Below, piece after piece: positions 1-33,413 of a stretch of DNA of 64,000 bases (the first letter of the stretch is position 1; each line of letters starts with the position of its first letter). Source of the DNA: Lagopus muta (Eukaryota > Chordata > Aves > Galliformes > Phasianidae). The DNA lies in contig NC_064447.1 in NCBI RefSeq assembly GCF_023343835.1, positions 8,638,501 through 8,702,500 on the forward strand, given 5' to 3'. The notes beneath the pieces were generated by a model that worked only from the letters and a program-made list of their open reading frames with translations, did not search any database and was not told the DNA's origin. The position numbers and the translations under genes were made by a program.

Positions 1-22130
<22,130 letters not shown>

Positions 22131-25100
22131 ACGCAATAACAGCAGAGACAGTAACTACGGTATATAAGAATCCACAGGGAAATCCTGGCTTCAGGTCACT
22201 CGCAGGAGGCACCTATGCTGGGTGATGAATGCTTGCTGCAGAGCTGGCAGGAATACTGCTGTTCCCAAACTCAAAAGCTTTACAGCACTAAAGCCAAGAT
22301 CGTTTGTTCTGCCCTGATTTCCTGCGCAATGTGAGCCAACAGCAGCCCGGGAAGGGGGGATGCAAAGCTCAGGAGTGCACCTAGGATGATTTCAGGACTT
22401 ATAGTACAAACAATAGCACTTCAAAAAATTACAGTGCTATTACAACTCCAACAATAGCCTCATTTTCACATCTCACTGAAGCCTCCAGGTCAACTCCCAT
22501 CCCATACCAACCACCTCCTCATCCCCTGCCCATGGCACTACAGAGAGCTCCCCACCTCCCTCCCCCCACCACAGTTACCCCTTCAGCTCTCCTCGTGCCA
22601 GCCCCATGCACTGAGCCTGCTCTGGGAGCATTAAATCATAATGGAAGGCAGCTTTACCAAAACATAACAACTATGACTGTGACTGCCCCTGCCCTGCCTT
22701 GTCTCAGCCCTCCTGCCCACACGCTCTTGCTCCAAAGAATGCCCCCAGAGCTTCATGGAATTTGGTGCCCAAGAGGGCACCAGAAATAGACCCAGAGCTG
22801 CTATTATGCAGCTGTTTAAAAAGCTCCATTATAATCATAAACGCAGAGCTGACCTGTCCTGCTGGCAGTGTCTTTCCATAAGCAGACAGCTTGTTACTAA
22901 CACCCAGCACCCTGCAATCTTAATGCTAAGGAGGGGAGACAAATTGCAGGCATCCCTCTCCATGCAGAGCTTTTGTCCCGAGGAGGTGCAGAGACGTTCT
23001 GGCTGCTGGCTGGAGGCGGTGCAGCTGCGGGGCCCCTGATTGAGGCCCGGGCCCATTCATGGAGCTTTGCACATGGAAATCTTCACAACAGAAATAGCTT
23101 TTTATGCATGCAAAGGAATGGGAGGAATAAGAAAAATAATAACAGGTCATTTTGATGCTTTTCCTGTGTACTCTTGTAAAGGAAACTGGTATATAATCCT
23201 AAGTGCATGCTGCACTTAGCATGTAGCCATGCCAAGCTAAATTCTGCTCTTTTTAACTGTGCTTTGCTATTTCTTCTTTGTTGTTCTTTTAATGCATGTA
23301 CCCATTTTCCAAACACAGCCCTCATAGCAGTTGTATATGAAACCCAGCAGCAGCAGAAACCACGGAGATGTCTTTAATTTCCCCATACAATCACTGATAA
23401 TCATGTCAGTATTCACATTCAAGCTTTCCTCCTTCTGCCGAGCCTCAAAACAAAAGCCAGGTATGGTTTCTGGTTTCAGAAGGCTGCTTTCTTTTTTCTT
23501 ATTTTCCCTTACTTTACCGTTTTCATTATTTAACACACTGAGATTCATGTTATATTAAAGATGGGACTTCCAAAGCCATAGTGATTTCCACAGGAGCTGG
23601 GTTCTCAGATCCCCCACACACCAAGAACACGTCAGGCTGAGCATCCATGCAGCTCCTTCATGAGAAAATTATCATATTTATTAATGCAAGTAAAGCCTTC
23701 AGAGGTGCAAGGAGAGGATGAGCACATGAACAGAACTGAACCAACGCTCTCACAGTAGTGCAATGCATGGAGCAGAGGCAAACACAGCAGAGTTCATTCC
23801 CATTCCCATAAACCTGCAGTTTTATGGAATCTTCCAGACAGAGCAGAGCCAGCAGTGTAGCCCTACACCTCCCTGAGCTGGAGCTCAGCGCTCCACAAAG
23901 GATCTTGCACACAGGAGGCAGACAAGGTCCTGACCAACCCCTATGGCATGGGGACACTGTGCCAGCTGTGCCCAGATCAGCTCCCTCTAAGTAAATCCAA
24001 TGAGGCTGACAGCAGATTTTCTCATTTTCTCAGTGCATGTTTCTTAGGAACCTAAATCCCCCACAGGAAGCAGGTGGAGGAAGAGTGGAGCTCTAATGAG
24101 ATATAAAGGTGCCTCAGCAGCCCCTGTGTGCTGTGCGGATGCCGTCTCGCCCTGCGCCGTGCCAGGAAACCCAACACAGGGATGGGCTCCAGTTGCCTGT
24201 GACCCTGAGGACGGCTCCTGCTGGCCCCAGCTCTGGGGGGACTTAAGCAGAGTTTTAAAGTCTCTCGCCTCAGATTGTCCATGCAGATACCTCCATATAC
24301 TGTGTTCTTCTTTAGGACATCATCAGCCTTTGGAAGTGCCTCCCATTACTCTCAGTCACAGAGCTGCAGGTGGGTTCTGCCCTGGTACCTAGGGCCATGT
24401 GCCTGCAGCAGTGCTGTGGAGTTTGTGCTGCCCCTGCCAAGTATCCCTGTCCTTCCCCAGTGACACAGGGGGTGAATGGGGGGCTTCCCAGTGCCCAGAG
24501 CTCTGTCAGATGCTCTGGGGTTTCCCTTTCTGCTCTCACCATTTTTGCATGTTTCACATCTTGAGGACAAAGAGCAGAGAGAGAAGTGACATTCAAGAGG
24601 GGAGAGCCCAGCTTGCACATCCACTGTGGGGAGAGCATCTTCAGCAGAAGCACAAAGCCAAGCAGCCCCAGTGCCAGGACAGGGGCATTATGTAAACCCT
24701 GCAGGATCACCAGCAATGGGAGAGCTGTGCAGCCGCAGACACTGCTCCAGTTCCAGACCCCAGCAGCAGTCACCTCACATTCACATCCAGCTCTCATTGC
24801 GGCAGGGCAGGCGCAGGAATTGCTGCCTCCTTGGGACCTGCAGGAGAAGCTGTTGGGGCTGCTGAGATGCTTCCAGATCTGCTCAGAGGAGGGGGCTTCA
24901 AAGGCTTCTCCCCCACCACAGCACACTCTCAGCAGCTTGTGCCCCATTTCCAGGCTCTCCCACCGGCCCGTGTTGTTCTGCTGGAACTCACAGCACCCAC
25001 AAGCATACGGGGCAGAGGGATACGGAGCTGCTGGGCTGCTTGGTGAGCTGCTTCCTAGCTTGGTGTGGATGTGCAACATTCCTCCCATCACCGCTCAAGG

Positions 25101-26502
25101 CACAGCACATTGCAGATAAATAAATGCAGTGAGGAAAGCCTGCAAATCTCTGTCTTTCTTTGGGTCTCCAATTTGGGCAAGGGGCAGGGACAGCAAAGCT
25201 GCAATGGGAGTGCTCCAGACCTCCACACATGGGAAGTGTCATTCCCGCTGGGACCGTGTGGTTCAGAGCAGCACAACCACAGTTGGGCAGTTTAAATATT
25301 TCATATTCCTCTCTGCTGGGTTTTCAGGAAGAACAAATTAATTCTGTTTCATATACCCAAAAGTGGCTCACATCAAACCGCCTTCCTGCACCGTTGCTTA
25401 AACAAAGTTAGTGGTAAAATCCTTTGGGTTTTGCTGCCTGTTTCCAAATCCATTTGATCAATAACTGGCTTTCATATCCTCTGACTGTAAGAGGGCTAGC
25501 AGGCATCGCTCCTTGCCGTTGATTCAAACCGCGGGGATTTTCCACCGCCTTGGGAGAGGGGTGAGCACACAAGTGAGCCTGTGTTGCACGGGAGCGCTCC
25601 TGCTTCCCAGTGTGCCAAGGAGAACGGGGCAGACCCGCAGCCCCAGCACACTGCTGCCTTCGGAGCTGCTCACTGCCGCTGCCCTGCAACACGAGCTTCT
25701 CCCCAGCCCGCCTTCTGGCTCCGCGTGCATGGTTCATCGCCTTGCTCAGAGGAATTGTCTGATCGTGAGTTATTCTCCCAGCCCTGCCAGGAGCCCAATT
25801 TAAATAACAATGAGGCTCGGTTACGGGCGGCAGGTCTGATCCCAGCGCACGCTGACTTCTTCATTAAGCTTTGCCTCGCGAGGGCTTTCCCTGCAGCCGA
25901 GCCATTGACTGCGAGCATCGCTCACAGCCGCCGTGCCGGTGGCACCCTGAGCCAGCAGAGCCCGCAGTATCACGGTGCCATGCTGCAGGGTTTGGTGCCA
26001 GCCTGGGGAAAAGCCTTAAACCCTGATGGAAACCCTGAGACGTTCCTGTCGTGGCCTTGGCCTTGGCCCATCCCCTATTTTCCACCAGAAATTACTGCAG
26101 CATAAAGGTGAGGGCACAGAGGAGAGCAGGACCAGGCACACCCTGTTCTGCTGTCCCGTCCTGTGCTGGAGAGTGATCTCTGATCTTGGGGCCGTGATGG
26201 CACAGCTGCACGCACAGAGCTTCCAATGCAGCAACGTGCAGAACTAGCACTGGGCTGCTGACCCCACAGCTCAGATGCCACCAACACCATTTACACCCAC
26301 TGTTGGTGGGAGCTGGGCAGGAATGCTTTGCTCTCCATTGAGGGACCTGATAGCAATCCCCAGGCCACGAATGTAAAGGCAAACCAAAGCTGTGGAGGAA
26401 AAGCAATGAAAAGTTTGTGAAAACAGAACTACCTACCTGTTGGTGAATTTCCAGAAATATTTGAAATGTTTCAGCAATAAATAAATATATAAACCAAAAA
26501 AC

Positions 26503-26535
26503 AACAACAAAAAAAAACAACAAAAAAAAAAACCC
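26503..26535. repeat. A-rich (CAA/A)n tract
   Basis: Alternating CAA and A-run sequence in the PRKCB-AQP8 intergenic region. Confidence 0.9.
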
Positions 26536-27354
26536 AAACCACACAGAAAGAACTGCTGCTTTCCTAATTTAGAAATCAAAAGAATTTTTGAATGGAAAAC
26601 ATTTGCATGGGGTTTTTACTGCTCTCAAACTAAATGACTGACTGGATTTGGACAGGAGCACAGTGCTTATCTGGCTGCTTTCAAGTCCAATTTGCCCCAC
26701 GCAGCACTCCGGGCAGGCACTAAGCACACCAAGCTCCTGACTTTGGTTTCTGCCCCCCTGTGTTTTGTGGCTACCATCAACCACGCACTCATTGCACCCA
26801 GACTATGTGACAATGACTCCCAGCCTCATGGCTCCTGGTGACAGCCCAGAGCTGCACACTTTCTCCCTTCATCTTCCCAACTCCTCCTGTAGATCCATGT
26901 GCTCCCACACGCCAGGCCCCAAGCACAGCCCAGGAGATCCCCTCCCTGGCAGGGGAAGGGCCATCCTGCCACGATCTCCCCTGATCTATTTGAGGTGGAA
27001 TCTCCTCCTCTGAATGCTGGGCTGTCAGCGGGTATCTGAACATAATTAAATCCTGCTGCTTCTTCAGATGTCCTTGGAAGTCGTATGCCTGACCTATTTC
27101 TGATGCATCTCTGTAGCTGTCCTCCAAGCCTCCCCAGCCACACAGCAAACGAGCTCTGCCTTTGCCAGGGCACTGCCCCTGTTTGACGTTCTCTGTGGTT
27201 TAATGACCAAACAGTAAAAGCTATTGACACAGGCTGTGATTAATACACCCGGTGGGAAAAGCAAAAGGCAGCGCTGCGTGGTGGGCAGGAATGATGGCCA
27301 GGCAGGGCTGCACAGAGCTGGTCCCCGCCTGCCTGCCTCTGCCTTGGTTGGTGT

Positions 27355-27432
27355 CAACACGCATCCCTGCACCCCGTGCATCCCTTCATCTCATACATCC
27401 CTGTACTACATGCATCCCTACACCTTGCATAT
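27355..27432. repeat. Degenerate CATCCCTGCAC-type tandem repeat
   Basis: Irregular repeats of CATCCCT plus a variable spacer (GCATCCCTGCAC, GCATCCCTTCAT, ACATCCCTGTAC, GCATCCCTACAC). Low-complexity, intergenic. Confidence 0.6.
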
Positions 27433-28600
27433 CTCTGCAACTGTCAGCCTCTGCACCAGATGGGTGGGAGGCACAGAGGGGCGCAGGGCAGGGTCCCATG
27501 ACGGTGCTTCACCCCTCTGTGTGCCCAGATAGGAGAGGGGCCCTGCGCTCGTTACATAAATAGGCTTTTGCTGTGCTCATCAATGTCATGAAACCCCACC
27601 CCGATTACTGATATCACTGTTCCCATGGCAACAGAAGCACTGCAAAAAAAAAGGAAGAATGGAGATGAAGAAAGGCACAGGGAGGGGGAAGGGACAGCAG
27701 TGCCTAGAGGGCCCATACCAACCTAGGATGGTCCCTGGGGTTGGAGTGGGCTGGTGGGATGCTCAGCAGCGTGGGGACCACCACAGCCCCCATGGGGACC
27801 TTAGCACTATCCCACTTCCTTTAGTCCCAACATGACTTTATCCATCTCAAATACTCAGAAACCCAATATCATCTATTCCATCCCCTCTGCCTGTCTGCAG
27901 CTACGTTCTGAGACATTTTATCCATGTCCAGGTTAGCTGAAAAAGCTTTTTTTCCCCTCAAGCCTGAGTCCCTAAATCCTCACGTGATCCCAGGACCTGG
28001 GAATAACATCAGGAGACAGACAGCAAAGCAGCCAGAGCTGGGTCCTTTCAGCCATTATCCCATTCCTGGGATAACTGCAGGACAGACAGACAAAAGCAGC
28101 CAGCAGAACCCCTCCAGAGCGAAAGAAGGTCTTGCAGCTCAGCATCCCCTACCCAGCCTTCCCACATCCTCTTTTTGAAGAGCCCCAGTGGGGCTGGGAG
28201 CCCAGTATGGGCACTGCTGTCTGTGCCCCGCTCCATTGCCATCCACCCAGGGCTGTCCTGTGCCGTCATTCATGCTGTGGTTGTACAGAGGAGGAGGAAG
28301 CCACGCCGGAACCAAGGTGCCAATTACTCTTTCATTAACAGCCGATGTATTTCTCTATCAGCCCTCTGCTTCTCTGTACAATGTTGATCATTTTGATGGA
28401 GCATTTGTTTTAATTTCCTAAATGAGGAAGCAATCTTGTAAATATTGTGCGGTAATTAAAATGGCTATTTATTGTGCAGCATTCTGCCTGCTGCCAGCAC
28501 ACACTCCGATTAGCATTCCCCTCCAACCGAGCCTCTGCTCCCAACCCGTCCTCAGCTTGAGGGGAGCCCCACACAGAGACCTGCAGGCAAGCACCACCGT

Positions 28601-28645
28601 GTCCATCCATCTGTCCGTCCACCCATCCATCCTTCTGTCCATCTG
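28601..28645. repeat. (CCAT/CCGT)n tetranucleotide tract
   Basis: Interrupted GTCCATCCATCTGTCCGTCC-type tetranucleotide repeat, intergenic. Confidence 0.8.
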
Positions 28646-29250
28646 GCTGCTTGCTGCTGAGACACAGCCAGAAGTTTCATGCCCTCCAAAATCCAACCTG
28701 GCAGCAGCAAACAGCAACCCTTGTTTCTGCAAACCCATTCCTCAGGTTGAAGGTCGACAGTGGGATTGTCCGCTATGGGGACAAATTAGGAATGTGGTTT
28801 AGAAGAAAGGGATGCAGTGATTTCTGTCATCCCATGCCACCCACCCTATGGCCACCACTGCCATGGCCTGGGATGGAGTGCATGGTCACACAGGCAGCTC
28901 TGCAGCCCAAGCCTATGGCTACACAAAGCCTAGAGAATTGCCAAGTTTTCTCTGAGATGGTTCAAAATCCTCCTCCTGGGTCTCCATGGTGACCAGAAGC
29001 AAGGGCTGGCTCTGTGTGCTGGGGGGCTGTAGCTGTGCCCCAGGGAGCTCTGGGGACCAGGGATGGGCGGGGGGTACCAGGGTTTTGGGACCTCTAGTAC
29101 TGGGGTCGTGCTTGTGCAGGCTGAGGAGTTATGTGCCTGAACCTTATCACATCTGCATAAGTGCAAATTAGTAGCTAAGGCTTTGCCCGATGTGGTTTCT
29201 GTTTGCAGAGAGGAAATAATAAACAATCACAATAAAAAGAGCTGAAAGAA

Positions 29251-29269
29251 AAAAAAAAAAAAAAAAAGT
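29251..29269. repeat. A19 tract following AATAAA motifs
   Basis: A run of about 19 A preceded within 35 nt by AATAAA (29217-29222) and a second AATAAA. It could be a simple A tract or the tail of an old retrocopy. See findings. Confidence 0.7.
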
Positions 29270-31189
29270 AGTATTACTTGAAAATAAAAAAAACTATCTG
29301 AACCCTTTTTAAAAACCCTGCAAAATAAAAATCCTCCCGGCTCGAGCAATGCTGAGTAGAGAAACACCTCGGGGTCAGGGAGTGGGGCTGGAGGCACCAT
29401 GCAGGCAGGAAGAGGGGCTCAGGGGGAGTTGGGCCCACAGTGCTGCACTCATGCGGAGGAGACCCCAGCCCCCGTTCCCCCAGGAGGCTGCTACCAGCTG
29501 CTCCCCAGGGAGCCCGAGTGGGCTGCAATGACAGAAAGTGAAAAGAAATTAAAGATCAATAGAATGAGAAGAAAAAGCAGAAGTGGGGGTGGGAAGCAGA
29601 GCGGTAGCCACCCCCCAGCCCCGCTTCCTTCCATCTAGGACCTCTCACGCCCTCACACGGGGTCCCAGGGCAGAGATCCTAGAGCTCAGCTGGGGATGCC
29701 ACTGCTGCTCCAAGCAGATACCACCTCAGCCCCCTCCCAGCACCCCACACCCAGCTGTGGGCCCCCGCAGTGCTCTGTGCACAATGCTGAAGCTCGTTAG
29801 GGCTCTTTGCATACATGCTAATCAGCGGGGAGCCTGCTCTGGCATTTGCGCCTTGGTCCCCAGCTTCAGACCAAATAGAACAGCACAGGAACACATTCCC
29901 TGGCCTCAGGCACCGAATGGGCACAGCAACAAAGGGCACCAGCCCAGCCCTGCCCTGCTCAGACCTGTGGTGAGAGCTCTCCCAATGCACACTGCAGACT
30001 CCCACTCCTTTTCCCATTGCCTCTCTCCCCATCTCCTACATACAGATACCAGCTCATGTGCAGTGCCAGCCCCACATGTCGTCACCCACTTCCACCATCC
30101 CCTGTGTCCCCGTGCTGGTGCCCACACAACCACCGCCATCCTCACCCCCAGCACAGCCTGGCCCGGCAGTCAGCAGCCATGGATGCTCCCCAGCTCCCAG
30201 GAGCTGAGTGCCAGCAGCCACAGCTCCTAGCAGCACTCTACCTCCTGCAGCGGTGCAGGACACAGAGGTGAGCACAGTCCTGCTGCTCCTGCAGCCTCAT
30301 TCAGCAGCACAGAACATTCTTCTACAGAAATCTGCACATCCTGAGCAGGGCAGGAGGGTGCTCACTCCTGTGCCATAGCACTCAGCCACAGGACAAAAGG
30401 TAAGCACAGAACTCCTCTGCTGTGGGGCTGCTCATTAAAGCCCTCCGCCCTCCTTAGCAGATGCAGCTGTGTTTGCTGCAAGGTGGGAAGCCCTGTCCCA
30501 GGTGAACATAACAACCAAACCGACCTGGTTGGTCCTGACTCAAGGACAAAGGACAGCTGCCCTGATCCCACTGCCAGCCTCTATCCCTGCTGCTCAGCCT
30601 CGCTACCATGTGTTGCTTTGCACTGCCATGTATTGCTTTGTTCTTCCATGTGTTGCATTAGCACTGGGATCCCCTGCTCTGCTGCCCAGCTCCCCTATTT
30701 CATCATCCCCATCCTTGCAGCTGTTGTGGTGCCGAGAGGTCTGAGAGGCAAGGAGGCACTGAGCCACATTAGCTGGCTCATTAATTCACACATCTGTGTG
30801 GAGCAGCTCAGCCCTGCAGTGTGGTGCCAAATCCCAGCAGCTGTGCCCTGTGCAGACACCAGCCACCAAAAAAGTGTCATCAGCCCAGGCAGAAAGCATG
30901 GCTGCCAGCAGCTCCACACCGCTGCTGGGAAACTATTTGGTCCGAAGATGCAGAGTGCTTACACCTGCCCCAGGACAGAGCAGCTCCTAGTGCTAGGATT
31001 GCAGAGAGGAAAAGGCCAGTGCAAAAAAGTGAAAACTTGTGCTTAACGGGAGAGCTGCAGTGCTGGGGAGCGGTGTGGGGACAGCCTAGGGACACCCTCC
31101 TGGTGGGCACCAGGAGCTTCGCAGCCAGCATGCAGGGCTCTGGCTGTGCTGCAGATCCACGCACCGTTAAACGCAGTGCAGACCCATGG

Positions 31190-31400
31190 CCAGGCCTGAT
31201 GTGGAATTAACTGAATGGGAATGAGATGTATTTTATGTTCTTAAAGCACATTAAGTGCTTGGAAGTTAATTGGTATTTAATTAGCATAAATTAAGCTCTT
31301 TAATAATAGTCGGGGAAAAACAACATGTATTACGGATGCTTTATTAAAAGTCACCCTGACAAATCAAAAATGAGTGCGCCGAACACATCAACAGCAAAAA
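31190..31400. other. AT-rich, homeodomain-motif-dense block (candidate conserved element)
   Basis: About 200 nt dense in TTAATTGG, TTTAATTAGCAT, AAATTAAG and TTTAATAAT cores, immediately beside the CpG-rich patch. No repeat family recognised. Candidate conserved non-coding element by composition only. Confidence 0.3.
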
Positions 31401-31479
31401 GGGGAAGGACATGAGGATGTCCACAGGTGCACTATGGAGCAGGGGTGCAGCACAGCTCCCGCGCAGCAGCAGCTGCAGC

Positions 31480-31830
31480 TATAACTGTGCTTCCTGCGGA
31501 TGCCACGGGCCGTGTTTCCTCCCGAAAGAGGAAGGTGGTCGCTTGTTCACCCCTGCGGCCACAGGCGCGCTTCGGCTGAGCTCTGCCCCGAGCAGCGCAG
31601 GCGGCCCACGGTGCCCCCCAGCCGCAGCCCCACAGCCCGGGGAGTCCTCGCGGTTGCCTTCGCTGTTTGTTCCGGCATTTTTTGCAGCGTTGCCATGACG
31701 ACGGTCCCGGTGACATCTGCGCGCTGTTTGTCTCGTAGCGGGTTGCAGCACTTTCCTTCCCGAGCACGCAGCCCCCTCGCCCAGCTCACCTGGGCCGGGG
31801 CCGTTCCGGTGGGACCTTTCCTCCCTCCAG
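31480..31830. promoter_or_regulatory. Orphan CpG-rich patch between AQP8 and PRKCB
   Basis: About 350 nt markedly richer in CpG than the flanks, with an X-box-like GTTGCCATGACGAC at about 31690-31703 and, on the minus strand, a perfect donor-like CAG|GTGAGC at 31790/31789. No known gene starts here. It could be a promoter of an unannotated transcript, an upstream alternative PRKCB 5' exon, or just GC-rich DNA. Confidence 0.4.
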
Positions 31831-32235
31831 CCTCACTCTTTTCGCAATAAAAAGCACGGCTCTGTGTACAAGCGTGTGCGCATGTGTGGGTCATTTCCTT
31901 GACTGAAAATAGCGAGTGAGCTGAAAATAGTGAGATGCACTGGAAAGGATTCTGCCAGACCCATGGGGACGGCGGGGACCTGGAAGGAGCTCCTTCCCTG
32001 TGCCAGGTGCTGCGGGGCCATTTCTGCCCAACCCCATTGGTTTTCCTCCTCTGGTGCTGTGTCCCAGCCCATCCCATGCGGTTTCCCCCATGATCCCCAC
32101 AGAAATGCTCCTGTCTGTCCCCATTCCAAGTGTGGCACTGCATCCCCAGGATGACCCCTTCGCCTGGGCACCTCATAGCAGTGCTTGTAGGAGAACAGCA
32201 TCAGACACTGATTGGAACCTCAGCCACTTCTCCAA

Positions 32236-32248
32236 CCCCCCCCCCCCC
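32236..32248. repeat. C13 homopolymer
   Basis: Thirteen consecutive C in the AQP8-PRKCB intergenic region. Confidence 0.9.
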
Positions 32249-32710
32249 AGACAACGCTGCCTTCCTCAGATGTGCTCAGAAACCTCCAGCCGTGTTTAAA
32301 AGTTTGCAAAATTCAGAACAACCAAAAGCTCTCCTGGGAGGGACTGCAGAATGGCTGTGTGCTGGTGTCATTGCTGTGCAGAGCCTGCCAAGATGTGGGA
32401 GGGGTCACTGCCAACACCTCCATCCCGAGAGGCCAGGGTGATTTAGGGATGGGGATAGATCCCCAGTGTGCAGATGTTGGCACTGGCTGCTCTCCCCATG
32501 CCAGCTGTTATCTCAGAAATCATGTATTTCTGCCAGCAGCCAGTGTGGGCTTCCCTCCCATTCCCATTTCCCTTTTTGTTCAGCATGCCGAGAAGCCTCC
32601 AAAAACTGCATCTGGGCTCCTAGCATGCAGCTGCAGGGGCAGTTCTGTTGGCACAGACTGCAAAATAATGTGGACATTGCAGAATCTTTAGCCAGTGTCC
32701 GTCCATGTGC

Positions 32711-32832
32711 ACCACAGCCACACACAGCACAGCTACACACAGCACAGCCACACGCAGTGCAGCACAGCCACATGCAGCACAGCCACATGCAACACAGCCA
32801 CATAGAGTGCAGCACAGCCACATGCAGCTCAG
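32711..32832. repeat. CACAGCCACATGCAG minisatellite
   Basis: About eight diverged units of the type CACAGCCACATGCAG, with higher-order pairing (the GTGCAGCACAGCCACA form recurs at a spacing of about 50 nt). Lies about 0.5 kb past the AQP8 stop codon. Confidence 0.85.
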
Positions 32833-33067
32833 TCAGGTTCCCTGCACAGCAAAGAGTCCCAGGTGCATGCAGGGGAAAACTGAATGCTGCACAGTCTATG
32901 GGGGGACAGCAGAAATGCAGGACAACATACTGCATGAGTGGGCAGAAGGTGTTGGTGCCCCCAGCATGTTTGGAGCTGGGAAGCTCCCAGCATGTGCACA
33001 CTCCTTAAATAATAGTCATAAACAGTATAGGAATCAATTGGTGCCAGCAATGGGGGGCACGTGTTGC

Positions 33068-33073
33068 TTTACT
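33068..33073 (-). terminator. AQP8: Possible AQP8 polyadenylation signal (variant)
   Basis: No AATAAA occurs on the minus strand within the first kilobase after the stop. AGTAAA, a known weaker variant, lies about 300 nt downstream of the stop. The true 3' end is uncertain. Confidence 0.25.
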
Positions 33074-33370
33074 CAGCTTTGTGCCAATCGTATGGAGGTA
33101 ACAGCAGCTGCTCTGCTCCGCAACCAGTAGCTCTCACAGCCCCCAGGGGAGCAGAGGGGCCCAGGAGCAGCCTAGCAGCAGTGGTACAGAGCTGCCAGCC
33201 ACAGCCACATGCTGCACCTGTAGCATGGAGCCGTGCAGTCTCACAGATGCCAGGCACAGCCCCGCAGGACAGACGTGGTGCATGGCCGGGGCACGGCAGT
33301 GCCATCCCAGGGTGTCTCAGCAGTGTGCTCAGCAGGACGTGCCAGGGTTGTGTTGTGTTGTTGTGCAGCC

Positions 33371-33413
33371 TTACTTCAGGAACAGGCGGATCTCCCGGCC
33401 ACCAATCACAAAC
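33371..33413 (-). CDS. AQP8: AQP8 exon 6 (C-terminus and stop)
   Basis: Acceptor CCCTCCTGCAAG. The first base completes R231, followed by [13 protein letters not shown] and TAA at 33373-33371. Human ends CFIGDGKTRLILKAR, so the basic tail is conserved and two residues shorter here. Confidence 0.93.

Larger units (their letters stand above)
22200..31180. other. PRKCB-AQP8 intergenic region, proximal part
   Basis: No exon recognised on either strand. It holds simple repeats (26503-26535, 27355-27432, 28601-28645, 29251-29269), an RFX X-box-like motif at 27619-27632, and AT-marked patches near 25420-25870 and 28320-28530 that look less decayed than their surroundings. The longest frame (24312-25091, minus, 259 codons) resembles no protein family I know. 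Confidence 0.6.

Noticed and set aside
24312-25091. Longest open frame in the window (259 codons, minus strand)
   Set aside because: Ser/Cys/Pro/Gly-rich composition typical of chance frames in GC-rich vertebrate DNA, overlapped by long frames on the other strand, with no recognised domain and no clear splice structure.
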